Assembly: GCF_018271995.1 (NCBI RefSeq)
Contig: NZ_JAGUCO010000031.1
Span: 1 to 45,559, forward strand
From: Carboxylicivirga linearis
GTDB taxonomy: Bacteria; Bacteroidota; Bacteroidia; Bacteroidales; Marinilabiliaceae
Reading direction: 5' to 3'
DNA: 45,559 bases
Shown here one piece after another: positions 15,032-26,600 of this stretch. Position 1 is the stretch's first letter; each line of letters opens with the position of its first letter. Both the position numbers and the translations under genes were made by a program. A model generated the notes under the pieces. That model made no database searches and was not told where the DNA came from. It saw nothing but the letters and a program-made list of their open reading frames with translations.

Positions 15032-15883
15032 ATGAAAAAAATATTATTAATTACAGGTCTAATTATATTAGTTAGTTTTACTCATCGCCATTCAAAATCA
15101 CCGAACTTTATTGGAAAATGGAATAATACCTGGGATAAAGAATCGTGTTATGAGTTTACAGAAGACGGCAAATATAATATCCTGTATCATGCCTGGATAG
15201 GGGAAGATTTGGTTCCTGTAACTCATCATTTTTTATATACAGCAGAAAATTATAAGGCAGGGTGGTTGTTAAAAATATCTAATGCTGAGAATAATCAATT
15301 TATCCATGATATCTATATTCATTTTGAAAATGATACCATGATATTGACCTCTTTTAAAGCTAAAAAAGAGAATCCAACAGAGATTGATGAGATACAAGTT
15401 CTTGTAAAGCCAGATAAAAAAACAGTTTCTAAAAAAAGAAGTGTCAATACAAGTAAATCTGTATTCTATATTCCAGAGAATTACTTTGGCTTATTCCATG
15501 TTTTGTATGATAATTCAATGGATAAAGAGATTGCAAAAAACAATCGAATTTACCGAATTCCGGACAGTGGCATTTTAAGCACTGCATTTGAAGCAAGGCC
15601 AACAGACTTTGCTTTAAAAAGAGAGTTATTTTATAGAGGAAAAAGAAATAACCGGCTATCAACAGTTACCATAAGCAACTTAATAGAATTTAATAATGCA
15701 GGCGCTGTTAGTCCTCCTTATTGTATCGATTCGGTATACGTTTTAACATTAGGATTTAATCAAATTGAGGGTAAAAGAAGAGCAAAGGTAACAGATGGCG
15801 TATTCGTTAAAAACATTGAAAGTTTTAAAATCGACACCTTAAAAAATTTAATTAACAAAAAAGTTTATCCGGCAGAATATTAA
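15032..15883 (+). CDS. Exported protein with DUF6843-like C-terminal domain
   Basis: The signal peptide is MKKILLITGLIILVSFTH. The first half (~25-125) is a lipocalin-like or DUF-type beta structure (NFIGKWNNTWDKESCYEFTED, quoted partly: GKWNNTWDKESCYEF). From ~145 the sequence FYIPENYFGLFHVLYD, NNRIYRIPDSGIL and FYRGKRNN matches the pattern of DUF6843 (a petiolate IPxxYxGxxxIxY start, then IPxxGIL). This family is known mainly from Bacteroidota exported proteins of unknown function. No operon partner is evident; a strong hairpin follows the gene. Confidence 0.55.
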   Translation: MKKILLITGLIILVSFTHRHSKSPNFIGKWNNTWDKESCYEFTEDGKYNILYHAWIGEDLVPVTHHFLYTAENYKAGWLLKISNAENNQFIHDIYIHFENDTMILTSFKAKKENPTEIDEIQVLVKPDKKTVSKKRSVNTSKSVFYIPENYFGLFHVLYDNSMDKEIAKNNRIYRIPDSGILSTAFEARPTDFALKRELFYRGKRNNRLSTVTISNLIEFNNAGAVSPPYCIDSVYVLTLGFNQIEGKRRAKVTDGVFVKNIESFKIDTLKNLINKKVYPAEY

Positions 15884-15913
15884 ATTTATTTGATGACCCT
15901 TTCTTTATGATAA

Positions 15914-15956
15914 GAGGAATAGTGCAAAGCAAACCAGTGGTTTTACACTACTCCTC
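15914..15956. terminator. Strong hairpin between convergent genes
   Basis: GAGGAATAGTG (15914-15924) pairs with CACTACTCCTC (15946-15956), 10 of 11, and an inner stem AAACC-AGT-GGTTT continues it. It lies between the plus-strand gene ending at 15883 and the minus-strand gene ending at 16036, so it could serve both. Confidence 0.6.
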
Positions 15957-16035
15957 AAATACTTTTAATTGAGTTATTTTATTTGGTTATAAGTCATCAA
16001 AACCATATTACAAAAGGAATTTATACATAAGACTT

Positions 16036-16443
16036 CTAAGCAACACTTATTTTTTCTGCCTTTTTCTCAATTATGGTAGTTGATACAAACCACAATAGCA
16101 ATGAAAACAAATAAATGAGTAAACCATAGACCGTAACAATCATGGTTACTTTTATTGCTCCATACACCATTATCGGTTTTATTTCCATTCCTTTTGCAAC
16201 AGCCCCTTCAATAGCTTCAAACATGGCAAGAAATCCAATCATTTGTCCAACAATTCCTACAATCAATGTAAATAAACCAAATGTTTTACCGTAACTAAGT
16301 TTACGCAAGGTTTTTGGTAGATTAATTTCTTTTGCGGTATAAAAAACAACAAAATGATAAATAAACCAGGCAGTAGTAATAATAAATAAGATGGACACCA
16401 GTCCCATAAAAAACGGACCTCCTTTAATAAATAATTCTTTCAT
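16036..16443 (-). CDS. Short MotA/TolQ/ExbB-like membrane protein
   Basis: It has three membrane segments: ~8-33 (PFFMGLVSILFIITTAWFIY), ~55-78 (GLFTLIVGIVGQMIGFLAMF) and ~90-122 (IMVYGAIKVTMIVTVYGLLIY, part). The AMFEAIEGAVAKGME...VYGAIKVTMIVTVYGLL pattern resembles the core helices of MotA/TolQ/ExbB proton channels. At 135 residues it is shorter than ExbB (~230) and no ExbD/TolR partner is encoded nearby, so whether it conducts protons is unknown. It is divergent from the LytTR regulator at 16599, which may regulate it. Confidence 0.65.
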   Translation of the reverse strand: MKELFIKGGPFFMGLVSILFIITTAWFIYHFVVFYTAKEINLPKTLRKLSYGKTFGLFTLIVGIVGQMIGFLAMFEAIEGAVAKGMEIKPIMVYGAIKVTMIVTVYGLLIYLFSLLLWFVSTTIIEKKAEKISVA

Positions 16444-16598
16444 AATTTTTTAGTTTTACTTTGATTAATTACTACTGCCAAAGTATATGAGAACGAATAA
16501 AATAACAATGTCGAATCCGCATCTTAACCGGTAATCTGCCTACTCTGGCTTGTTATTTTAATATCTTTCCCGAAATTAGTTTGAAAAGAGAGAAATCA

Positions 16599-17405
16599 AT
16601 GCATAAAATATTAAAAAAGCCACATTACCATATAGCTTATTGGATTCTTGTTGTACTTGTTTTATTATTTGCGTTTCGAACAACATGGGGAAACGGTACT
16701 CTGTTATTCTTCTTTGTTAGTATGATGCTTCCAATAGTTTTAGGCACCTCCTATTTTTTTAATTATGTACTTGTTCCTAAATTCTATCTTACTAAAAGAT
16801 ATGCACGATTTACATTTTATACCTTTTGCACAGCTATAATTTCTGTTTATCTCGAAATATTAGTAATTGTATTTGCCTTCGTATACCTATCAAACTTTAG
16901 TTATGTGATGCCCAATACAACGCAGATTACTATAATGACAGTCATCATGTATATGTTAGTTTTTGTAGGTTCTTTTTTATTGATGATGAATCAAATTACG
17001 GAAAATCGCCAAGTCATTCAGAGCCTAATAGATGATAAGGCAAAAAGAGAAAAATCCTTTCTCGAAATAATGTCGAATCGTAAGATGATACAAATACCCT
17101 ATAACGAAATTATTTATATCGAAAGTTTGTCTGATTATATCAAGGTTATCACTATAAAAGATGAGATCAAAAGTAAAGAGAAAATAAGTAAGCTGTCAGA
17201 AAAGTTACCTAATGTTTTTTTAAGAATTCATCGCTCTTTTATCATCAATACGGAGAAAATTAAAGAACGCTCTTTGGATCAGGTCTTAGTCGATGACTAT
17301 CAATTAAATATTGGCAGAAGCTACAGGAAAGATGTTAAGGAATTGCTGAATAGCAGAGATAAAACAACAACAATTGTCAACACTAAATATACTAGTAAGG
17401 GGTAG
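16599..17405 (+). CDS. Membrane-anchored LytTR-family transcription regulator
   Basis: Four membrane helices fill ~12-140 (IAYWILVVLVLLFAF, LLFFFVSMMLPIVLG, AIISVYLEILVIVFAF, IMTVIMYMLVFVGSFLL). A short linker and a C-terminal LytTR DNA-binding domain (~165-255) follow: IQIPYNEIIYIESLSDYIKV, LRIHRSFIINTEKI, then NIGRSYRKDV. It probably senses a membrane signal and binds DNA directly; it lacks a response-regulator receiver domain and there is no histidine kinase beside it. The ATG at 16599 is preferred over the in-frame TTG at 16581 because GAGAG lies just before it and membrane helix 1 begins soon after. The likely target is the divergent ExbB-like gene (inference). Confidence 0.8.
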   Translation: MHKILKKPHYHIAYWILVVLVLLFAFRTTWGNGTLLFFFVSMMLPIVLGTSYFFNYVLVPKFYLTKRYARFTFYTFCTAIISVYLEILVIVFAFVYLSNFSYVMPNTTQITIMTVIMYMLVFVGSFLLMMNQITENRQVIQSLIDDKAKREKSFLEIMSNRKMIQIPYNEIIYIESLSDYIKVITIKDEIKSKEKISKLSEKLPNVFLRIHRSFIINTEKIKERSLDQVLVDDYQLNIGRSYRKDVKELLNSRDKTTTIVNTKYTSKG

Positions 17406-17478
17406 TATTGAATTATCAATAAGTATATTGTTGTGGCCCTAAATCTATCTGATCGCAACCAAATTAAAGCAAATAAAA

Positions 17479-17499
17479 AAGCCTCTCTTGGAGAGGCTT
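17479..17499 (-). terminator. Rho-independent terminator of tRNA-Arg
   Basis: AAGCCTCTC (17479-17487) pairs with GAGAGGCTT (17491-17499) over a 3-nt loop. On the minus strand the stem runs into TTTTTT, giving a textbook terminator 22 bp beyond the tRNA 3' end. Confidence 0.85.
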
Positions 17500-17520
17500 A
17501 GTTGAATAATATAGTTAATG

Positions 17521-17592
17521 TGATCCCAACGGGATTCGAACCCATATCATCAGAACCGGAATCTGACATTCTATCCATTGAACTATGGGACC
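17521..17592 (-). tRNA. tRNA-Arg (anticodon CCG)
   Basis: Read on the minus strand, GGTCCCA (17592-17586) pairs with TGGGATC to form a 7-bp acceptor stem with discriminator A. The anticodon arm TCAGA-TTCCGGT-TCTGA gives CCG, which reads CGG (Arg). The T-arm contains GGTTCGAATCCC. CCA is not encoded and must be added. The gene is 72 nt and has its own -7 promoter element and terminator, so it is a single-gene transcript. Confidence 0.93.
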
Positions 17593-17603
17593 AAAACGGA
17601 TGC

Positions 17604-17611
17604 CAAAAATA
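17604..17611 (-). promoter_or_regulatory. Bacteroidota-type -7 element of tRNA-Arg
   Basis: On the minus strand this reads TATTTTTG, an exact TAnnTTTG. It is 11 bp upstream of the mature tRNA 5' end, a fitting place for the sigma-ABfr -7 box. No clear -33 box is seen. Confidence 0.6.
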
Positions 17612-17804
17612 ACATTTTTTTATAAAAGAACATGTAGTTTGAGATTGCCTAATTCTGCTTTCCCAAATAAATGTTGTCAGTTTAACTCATAACTAAAAAA
17701 ACCAGTAGAAACATCTTCGATATATCTTTCCATACAGATATTAAAACATATTTTACTTAAGTCTTCACAAATCAGTTGAATTGACATAGAATAGTATATA
17801 ATTA

Positions 17805-17838
17805 ATGAGCCTGCCCAAAAGAATTTGAACAGGCTCAT
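17805..17838 (-). terminator. Hairpin after the T9SS protein gene
   Basis: ATGAGCCTG (17805-17813) and CAGGCTCAT (17830-17838) form a perfect 9-bp stem with a 16-nt loop, 26 bp past the stop of the minus-strand gene ending at 17865. The following bases are only moderately T-rich. Confidence 0.55.
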
Positions 17839-17864
17839 AGGTACGTTTAAAAATACAGATCCTC

Positions 17865-20459
17865 TTATTTTGTAAGTTTTTTTATTATTTTTTCTCCATT
17901 AGTGCATTCAATTACTACAATATACACCCCTTTTTCCAGCTTAGATGTATTTATAATTAAATTAGATTGCTTAACAACCTCGTTACCACTAACATCATAC
18001 ATCGAAATTGATTTTACACCGGAAGATGTCGATATTGTTATTTGACTATCGAATGGGTTTGGATAAACCAACATTCCTTTTTCAGGATTAGAAGAGATAT
18101 CCGTAGATACCAATTGAATATCTACATTTTCATTTGATCCATTCACCTCAAACTGTCCGACAACAGTTTCGTAATCAACTGTTGTTACCGTATAATTATA
18201 TACTCCATCTGATAATTGAGTAACTATTTTCCCATCTGCCCCAGTAACTAAAGTACCTTCTTGACCATCTATTGTTAATTCTGCATTTTCTATGGCTTTC
18301 GAATTATTGGTTATTGCAAATGTTACATCATATACAGCTTTAATACTCAAATCATCAATGTAAATTTGGCGATAGGTTGATTGTCCCACCCCTTCAAAAA
18401 TAAAGAAGCCTTCAGTAAGATCACTACAATCAGCTAAAAATTGGTATTGATACCAACCTGCTTGCTCAACTGCCGGTTCAATGGCGATTGATCGACTTAC
18501 TGAACCAATTAAGATAGCATTTTCAACAACCGGATTTTCATTGAAATACACATTCACTTTGTCATCAGTGTCAAGATAATATTCCATATCATCACGATAC
18601 ATCCAAAAAGAAACCTTGTAATAATCACCCGATAAACTTATGTTGGGGGTAATCATATTAGCGTTAACGTAATCATATGAAGAAAACCCTAGTACTGCAT
18701 CTCCGTTATTAGCTGTAGCATTAGGCCCATACAAATTACCAGTCAATTGCATCCAGGTGGTTGATGTGGAAGCATCAACTGTCCAGAAATCAGGGAATGT
18801 ATACCAATCTTCAAAACTTGTTTCAAATGGTAATTCCATTGCTTCACTTGAATAAATAATCTTAGCAAAAGAACCAGTGTTGTTTCCATAATAGTCATCA
18901 GGCTCAATCGCAATATCAAATAATGCATATACGTATCCTTGATCAGGCGTCCATTGAAACGAAATTTCAACATCACTAGCTGGTTCAACTACTCCAGTAG
19001 TCAATCCATCACTGATTACAGTACCGTTAACTGACAATGAAATTTCTTTTTCTAAGGCACTTTCTCCATTGTTATGTACTTTAATTGAGAAGTTTATCGG
19101 ATCATTTGCATAAAATGAAGATGTATTTGTTACTCCAAAATCCACTAATTCAAGGTCATCCACCACGGGGAGTGGTGTTGATCCATATACCTTATCCAAA
19201 TACAAATACCCATACTCTCCTACTATCTCAAAAGAAAAATATCGACTCCCTACAAAGCCTGTATTTTCGTTAGCATCAAAATTAATCTGGTATGATAAAA
19301 CATCATAAATATCTGATAGTTCAATGGTTTTAATGACTTCCCAATTTCTTCCATCAACAGAAGATGCCACCTCCAGTGTTCCTGAAATGTAAGCATCAAA
19401 ACAAAGAGAATCACCTAGGGCAACATCTAATTTTGGCGTAATTAATTTATAACCTGAAGAGGTGCAAGAAGCACTAAAATCCCCATGGCTCTGATTAAAG
19501 TTAGCAGCAGACCATATCTCCTCACCTTCAATAGTCCAATAGACAGGAGGAAAAACATCTCCTTCGAAGCTTTCCAATAAAGCGTCCTCAGGGTATAAAA
19601 ACACAGATCCCTCTAAACTATTATTGGCTTCAAAATCATCGGAAGAAATGGAAACCGTAATCTGATGACTTCCTTTACTTGCGGTTATTTGTTTTGAAAC
19701 AGTTATTTCTTCGCCTTCCGTAAGCGAAATATTTTGGACTACATACTCTACTCCATCCAAATCAAAACGCACTGGTGAGTCAACAACACTGTTCGAACCG
19801 AGATTCTTGATAGTGGTCGAAACCGTAATCTGATCATTTTCATAAATAAATGGATTATCAGAAGGCAATTCCAAATTCTGAACCTGTAAATCATTATTAT
19901 ATTGAGCTTGGGCAACTCCCGTTACATCATCAATATAAAAGGTAGTACTGATATACCCCACTGCTTCAAAGGCAATATAAACAGGACTATCAACATAATC
20001 AGATAAATCAATAGTATGATATTCCCAATCGGTTGTTATACCATCAGCTGTCGTTTCTGCACCTGTAGATAAGGTTAATAACTCTGTTGAGAAATCGGCA
20101 AAATCAGTATATCCCGTTGATATTAAAATATGTAAAGATACACCCTCATAATTATACTCACCACTTCGTATTCTGAATTGAATTTGATTATTATCGTTCG
20201 TTGGTAACAATTGTGGTGTTATAAGAAAATCATCTGTATTGCCATATCCCGAAAACCCGGCAACCCTATTCGCAGTCTCATTACCTGGCTCGTCTAATAC
20301 TGTCCAGTTAATGCTTCCAGATAACAATTTTTCTTTCCAGTTAACAGGAGGGAAAGCATCTCCAGAAAAATCCTCATTCAAGCTACTACCTGCCACCTGT
20401 GCAATAGCAGCGTTCATTCCAACAAGAATAAACAAAAACAAAAAGTAGATCTTCTTCAT
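17865..20459 (-). CDS. Secreted multidomain adhesin-like protein with T9SS sorting domain
   Basis: The signal peptide is MKKIYFLFLFILVGMNAAIAQ. The protein then alternates cleaved-adhesin/choice-of-anchor-J units (~28-190 NEDFSGDAFPPVNW; ~295-430 LESFEGDVFPPVYW; ~545-710 FETSFEDWYTFPDFW) with CARDB-like units (~190-290 and ~440-545, each with Y-x-N-D-x-I/P...N-x-G-x-x). Residues ~711-785 form a carboxypeptidase-regulatory-like domain (AELTIDGQEGTLVTGADGK). The end (~790-864) is a type A T9SS signal: MLVYPNPFDSQITI, ISMYDVSGNEV, LEKGVYIVVIE. It should pass the outer membrane by the type IX system and remain on the surface or be released. No catalytic domain is seen, so adhesion or carbohydrate/protein binding is the likely role. 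It is 180 bp downstream of the subtilase gene on the same strand. Confidence 0.8.
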   Translation of the reverse strand: MKKIYFLFLFILVGMNAAIAQVAGSSLNEDFSGDAFPPVNWKEKLLSGSINWTVLDEPGNETANRVAGFSGYGNTDDFLITPQLLPTNDNNQIQFRIRSGEYNYEGVSLHILISTGYTDFADFSTELLTLSTGAETTADGITTDWEYHTIDLSDYVDSPVYIAFEAVGYISTTFYIDDVTGVAQAQYNNDLQVQNLELPSDNPFIYENDQITVSTTIKNLGSNSVVDSPVRFDLDGVEYVVQNISLTEGEEITVSKQITASKGSHQITVSISSDDFEANNSLEGSVFLYPEDALLESFEGDVFPPVYWTIEGEEIWSAANFNQSHGDFSASCTSSGYKLITPKLDVALGDSLCFDAYISGTLEVASSVDGRNWEVIKTIELSDIYDVLSYQINFDANENTGFVGSRYFSFEIVGEYGYLYLDKVYGSTPLPVVDDLELVDFGVTNTSSFYANDPINFSIKVHNNGESALEKEISLSVNGTVISDGLTTGVVEPASDVEISFQWTPDQGYVYALFDIAIEPDDYYGNNTGSFAKIIYSSEAMELPFETSFEDWYTFPDFWTVDASTSTTWMQLTGNLYGPNATANNGDAVLGFSSYDYVNANMITPNISLSGDYYKVSFWMYRDDMEYYLDTDDKVNVYFNENPVVENAILIGSVSRSIAIEPAVEQAGWYQYQFLADCSDLTEGFFIFEGVGQSTYRQIYIDDLSIKAVYDVTFAITNNSKAIENAELTIDGQEGTLVTGADGKIVTQLSDGVYNYTVTTVDYETVVGQFEVNGSNENVDIQLVSTDISSNPEKGMLVYPNPFDSQITISTSSGVKSISMYDVSGNEVVKQSNLIINTSKLEKGVYIVVIECTNGEKIIKKLTK

Positions 20460-20596
20460 AATAAAGTGTCGTAATGTTTAATTAATAATTAGATTGCTAA
20501 AAATTTATTCTAACGAATTGTATTCAGGTACTTATAGCAGGTATCATAAAACTCATATAAAGAGTAAACCCTACAAGTTGCTTTATGATATTACCC

Positions 20597-20634
20597 TTGA
20601 AATAGTGCTATCGCATACGACAACACTATTTCAA
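20597..20634 (-). terminator. Hairpin directly after the subtilase stop
   Basis: TTGAAATAGTG (20597-20607) pairs with CACTATTTCAA (20624-20634), 11 of 11, beginning 5 bp past the stop of the 2,422-residue gene. It implies that the adhesin-like gene downstream has its own promoter. Confidence 0.6.
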
Positions 20635-20639
20635 TTCAG

Positions 20640-23600
20640 CTACCATTTCACAACTTTTTCAAAACCAATAGATTGTTCTTCTGAAATAAGGTTTATGAAG
20701 TAAACTCCTTTGGGCAAACCTGAAAAATCAATTTGTGCTGTACCCAACCCAACCGGAATAACTACTCTTCGAATGACCCTTCCTGCACTATTGCTAATTT
20801 GAATTAACACTTCTGATTCAATAGAAATGTTATCAATATTCAATAAGTTACTAACCGGATTTGGATATATCTGAATAGTATTTGGATTGGTTTCCATATC
20901 AATTGATGTACCAACAGGTAGGGTTGCATTGACAGCTTGCATAACATCGTGGGTTGGGCTATGCTGTACAAATGCAATGAGCTTAAAGTTGGCAATATCA
21001 ATATTTTTATCAACATCAAATTCAACCTTAACATTTGCTGTACCATCAATAAATTCGAACGGAGTACCTGATGCATCCGGATACATCGATTTTAAAATAG
21101 AGTTGATAGTAGCAGGCTCAGCCCATGTAAAATCAATATTATTCTCAACCAGAGCTAGATACAATACATATCCTGATTCATGTAGTTTGAATAATTCATG
21201 AAGGTCAACAGTTGCGATACATTTACCATATTCCTGGCGCTGCAGCTCTAGATTCATTTCAATAATTGACTTCTGTGCCAACCTGGTTAAATAAGCCTCT
21301 TTATAGGTATCAACCAAAGAGGTTGTTGCGCTACCTCCAATCCGGGTTACTCCATCAACCCTCACTGCAAGCTGGTTTTCAGCATAATAATCTTCAACTC
21401 TGGCAATACTAAAATCGTTTTCATATGCATCGCCAATGCAATAATTGATATTTGATACACTGTATCCTTGTATTAAAAGATCATTAAGGCCCTTTTCAAT
21501 ACCTGCACTATTATTCATTTCTGTATTAATAACAGATTCTAAAAGAACTGTTTTACGATCCGTTGTTTTATCACCAACATAGGCAGCTTGTTTAATGTCA
21601 GAAGGTGATGATTCAGCGCCATTGTATACGCTTGTTACATAATAAGTGTAAACTCCCGGATTAATTACCTCATCATAATTAGTTGTTGTAATATTTGCTA
21701 TTACTTCATTATTTCGATAAATATTATAAGTAAAACCGCTTGATGACTTGAGTATAGGCTTATCAATAGTTATCGGTGATTCAAGTTTAATTGATTGAAT
21801 AGGCTGATCAACAAAGTTATTTTTTGTATTATCGCCTAAAACAACCGACTGTACACCTACTGAATTAACCTGAGAATTAGAAGTTGCATATGCTCTAATA
21901 ATCCAGTTATAATCAACCCCATAATTAATTGATGCACTAACAAATCCATCACCTAAATTCAGCAAATCAGTTTTATTGGCAATGGCAGGCCCTTCATCGC
22001 ATCCAATAGGGTATCCTCCGGGTGTAACAACACGGTATCCAATATATATTGCCTTGTCAACATCAATTACATATGGAGTATTTAACTCAACTATATTTAA
22101 GCTATTCGCTTCATATGAGTCAATCAACTGCGAATACATATCATTTCCATCTTCATCCCAGATATGCATTGTATACTCAGCATCCAAACTTTCAGAATCA
22201 ATGTACGGTGTAAAAGCAAATTGTGTGATTGCAAATCCATCGTAATTGGTAAAGTCATCTTGATCTAATTGTATGGCTGCGTCAAATACTGCTTCTGAAT
22301 TAGTTCCAATACCTGTTTTAAGAACTCCACTATCAAATTTAAACCACTTTTGGGTGGCATCATTTACCCATGATAATTCAACGTCGGGTTGATAATATGA
22401 ATTGTTTAGTGAAAAATTAACAGGCTGAACCACATCTAACACTAATTGGACAGGCTCTACAGCTGTAGCTACAAAACGACCATTCTTATACTCATATCCA
22501 ATGTCAGCAGCTGCAGAATATTCATAACTCATACCTTCAACCAGCTGAGTAAAGGTTACCTTACCATTAATATCAGTAATACCTGTTAAACCATTAACCT
22601 CAACCTGAACATTTTGAATTGCATTATTATTTTCATCTGTCACTAGTAAATTGGTTGAGATAGTTTCATCAGATGAAATACTTGTTCTTACAGAAACAGC
22701 ATCTAGATTAATTGTGTATATATCTTTACAATCGTAATGTACCCAGGCTATTCTTATTTTTTGTCCAATATAAGAACTTAAATCAATTGTACGTTGTTTA
22801 AAGTTCAACGCAATATCTCCTGCCTCAATGGTTTCTTCATATATAATATTGTCATCAGTAAAATTACTGATATCAGTACCATTTGTTGAAACCACACATT
22901 TGTAATGTTCTTGTGGATATTTAGCATCTCCGGGACCAATGTAATAGCTCAACGAAGCTGTGGATAATTGAGATAAATCAATCTCTGGAGATATCAACCA
23001 GTTTTCAGGAGTTAATGTTCCGGATTCAGAATCCCATGATTTTGATGAGATACAACTATTGCCATCAATCGCTTCTCCTTCTTCTAATTCTTGTATTCCC
23101 CATTTGAATCCGTCTCCATCACCATCTGTATTTATCCAATCAGAAATATCACCTTCAAAGCTTTCGAAGAAGATCTCCTGATCTAGGAGCAGTTCCTCTC
23201 TAATTCTTACATTCATTCCATCAATAAAAGTGTGACCTGACTTTGTTGAATACCTGTCAGCACTTATAGAATAATCGTATTGTCCGTTTGGAATAGTAAT
23301 GATAGCTTTTCCATTTTCTTCTGTTGTATAGGTCGATTCATTAATAGCAATGGTTGCTCCGGCAATTGGTTCTATTCCAAAAGCGACCTTAAACCCGACG
23401 GTGTACAATTCAAAATTAGAACAATCTCCTATGTATTGAACTTTAACAGACTCACCTGCATTTCCAGGACTCACGCCACCCCAGATAACATCTCCATTAT
23501 AAAGAATTTCTAACCATGCAGTTTCAGAAGGTGTAACGCCATCACTTTGTTTAAATCCATTAAATTCAAATGTATAGCAGTTATAAGATTGAATACAAAC

Positions 23601-26600
23601 ATCAATATCTTTTTGAGTATTGAGTGGATAGTCAGAATACTCTTTAACAACCGTACCATTTTCATCTTTGATGGTCCATCTATTGTCAGATCCAGAACCG
23701 GAGTATGCACGAACTGTAATAACAGCATCCCCATTATCAACCGTAATAGTTTGCTGATTGTTGTCTGTTACTGTCTCGTTATTTATCTCACATTCTACAG
23801 TGATTTCATATCTTCCCAGAATAGATAAATCAGCTGTCTGAGTAAATTCAATCACTTGATGGTCACCTGGTGCAATTAAAACATTATCAAAAACTTCTTC
23901 AACGGGAGTATCCCCATTAATTGAATAACGCATCGTTAAACTGGTGATATCATAACCGCCATAATTAGCAACCATTGCTGAGATCACTTCTGAATCACCA
24001 AGGCTACAACTATTTTGATTATTCGGTGAGTCAATTGAAACAATACAGGCATCCTTTGAAATATTCTTAAAAACTTTAATGGCATCCAAATTAATTCTAT
24101 ACTGGTCTGTACAATCATAATGCACCCATGCAATATGTATTTTACTGCCTACATAAGGAGTTAAATCAACCGTTCGAATACCAAATCCACTGCTCAAGGT
24201 TTCCTCCAGTAATATATTATCATTGCTGAAATCATCAACAGTGTTACCAGTGGTTGAAACTATACATTTATAATGCTCTAATGGATAATTTTCATCCTGA
24301 GCCCCTACGTAATATTCCAGCTTATAGATACCTGACTTTTCACTCAAATCTATTTCTGGTGAGATGAGCCAGTTTTCGGGAGTTAATGCTCCAATTGAAT
24401 AGGATTCTGATGTAATGAGTTTAGATCCATCAATAGCAACGGTCCCTAATGATTTAACTTCCCAGTAGTAACCATCCCCATCAGCATCAACCAAAGTCCA
24501 ATCCGATATACTATTTTCAAAACTTTCGAAAAAGAGAACACCGTTATAGGTTAATTGGACATTCTTATTTAAATCTGTATCAATGATCGTAAAGGAATCT
24601 GAATAGGATGCATATTCCATGAAAGAAACAGTATAAGAATAGTTACCGGGTAATAGTGAAACAGTAGCAACACCATTTGCATCTGTTTGAAGAGTAATGT
24701 CTTCTTCAGGTAAATATATACCAGCATTAGCTATAACATTGCCATCTGTATTTTTTACAGTAAATACAACATTATACTGAGGTTGCTTATTTAATGTAAT
24801 CAACTGATTATCTACAGGACCACTTATATTTATTGAACCACTATAACCATCATATCCTTTAGAATTAATAGTATAATTATGGTCTCCTTCAGGCAAAAAT
24901 ATTTGAGCTTTACCATTATTATCAGAAACCACTTTTCTGCCATCTTCAAAAACTATTGTTACATCATTAACTACTTGATTGTATTGATCCACCAATGTTA
25001 ACGAAACAGGATAGCGAACTTCAGGCTTATAGATTGCAAATTTTAAGGATACTGTTGTTTCTTCTAATAGATCAGCTGTTAGCGACCAGTCTGTTCCAGT
25101 ATTAAACAAATCAGGGTGATCTCTAAGTAAAGCTTCTTCATTTTTAGTATCCAAAATTGTACTCATATTCCATCGCCCGTCGTCCAATTCAACTGCATCA
25201 GGAAAATTACCGGCAACTGACAACCAGTATTTACCTGAATTTAATCCTAAGTTGTTTAATGGAAATACAGGGTTTTTAACATTAGCGGGATAAATAATAT
25301 CATGAAAGACTATTTCACCTGGTCTTCCTTTATTGTCGGAATAAATAATTAGATAAAAAGATTGAGGGTACACATCCTGCGAGAATCCATATGCGTAAAT
25401 ATCAATATCATTCCATATGGCACCTACAGGAACAATAAAGTCATCTGCACTCTCGATTAAACCATTAGGAAACTCACCCAATCCTCCATAATTAGCCGAA
25501 ATAATTCCATTTGAAGTGCCTTCAGTTGAAAAGTTATCCCACAGTACCGGAGTATCTTCCAATTCGAAATTTAAAGTCTGGTCTGCTCCTCTCATGGTAA
25601 TTGTACCTGAAACAGCAGCGAACTCATTGGCTGAAATGGTGTAACTATGATCACCATCAATTATTTTATGAACAATTCCAATACCTGAAGAATTAGTCAA
25701 TATAGATGTATTATCAAACTCAATTAATGCATTCTCAATTGGATTACCAGTTTGTTTTGACACAACATTAAAGGTTACATCATAGCTGGGCAATGGCAAT
25801 AATTTAATGGATTGCATAAGATCCTCTCCGCTTACTGCGATAGAACCAGTTTGATCGTAATAGCCATACATAGTAACGGTATAGCTATAAGTGGTATTAT
25901 CCAAAACAACAAAGGTAACTTCACCATTTTCATCTGTAATGCGCTGTAGTCCACCTACGTTTACCGTAGCCCCTTCAATGATACCATCAGCATCTGCCAC
26001 TGTAAAGGTTGCCGTATGTACACCATCCATTACAATTCCTGTAACAATCAGAGAATAATCCTGAGCACCATCTTCAATTAATCCTTTATGTGAAATGGTA
26101 ATAGTATACTCCTGACCCACAATAGGGTTATCAATTACTATCTTCTCAACATTATCAATGCTATTAATACCTGTTGTGGCTGCTGCTTCAGGATTATCTC
26201 GGTCTAATTTATATGGATAAAAAAATTCACCATCACTACTTATCTTAACATCCAGATCATTTACCAACATGGGATCAGCAGGATCCAACTGAGGCGAAAC
26301 TGGTGTGCCTGGCAAATCAGTCCATACCATTGTAACTATAATTGGTTCTGTACCCGAAGCCTTAACTGTTAAAGTTTGTGGTGTACCATCATACGAACGC
26401 TCTTGTATTAAAGCCTGTGTATTATTTTTATTTATTGTAGTAGCAGCTGCTGCCGAATTTAACAATCCCCATCCAAACATATAATCAGGACCAGGGTTTG
26501 GGCCACATTCATCGGCTGTATGAATAGCTAAAGCTTTTAATGTTGCCGATTTCATATATTCGTTATTCAAATTATGATAATGTTGTTGAAGCAACATTAA

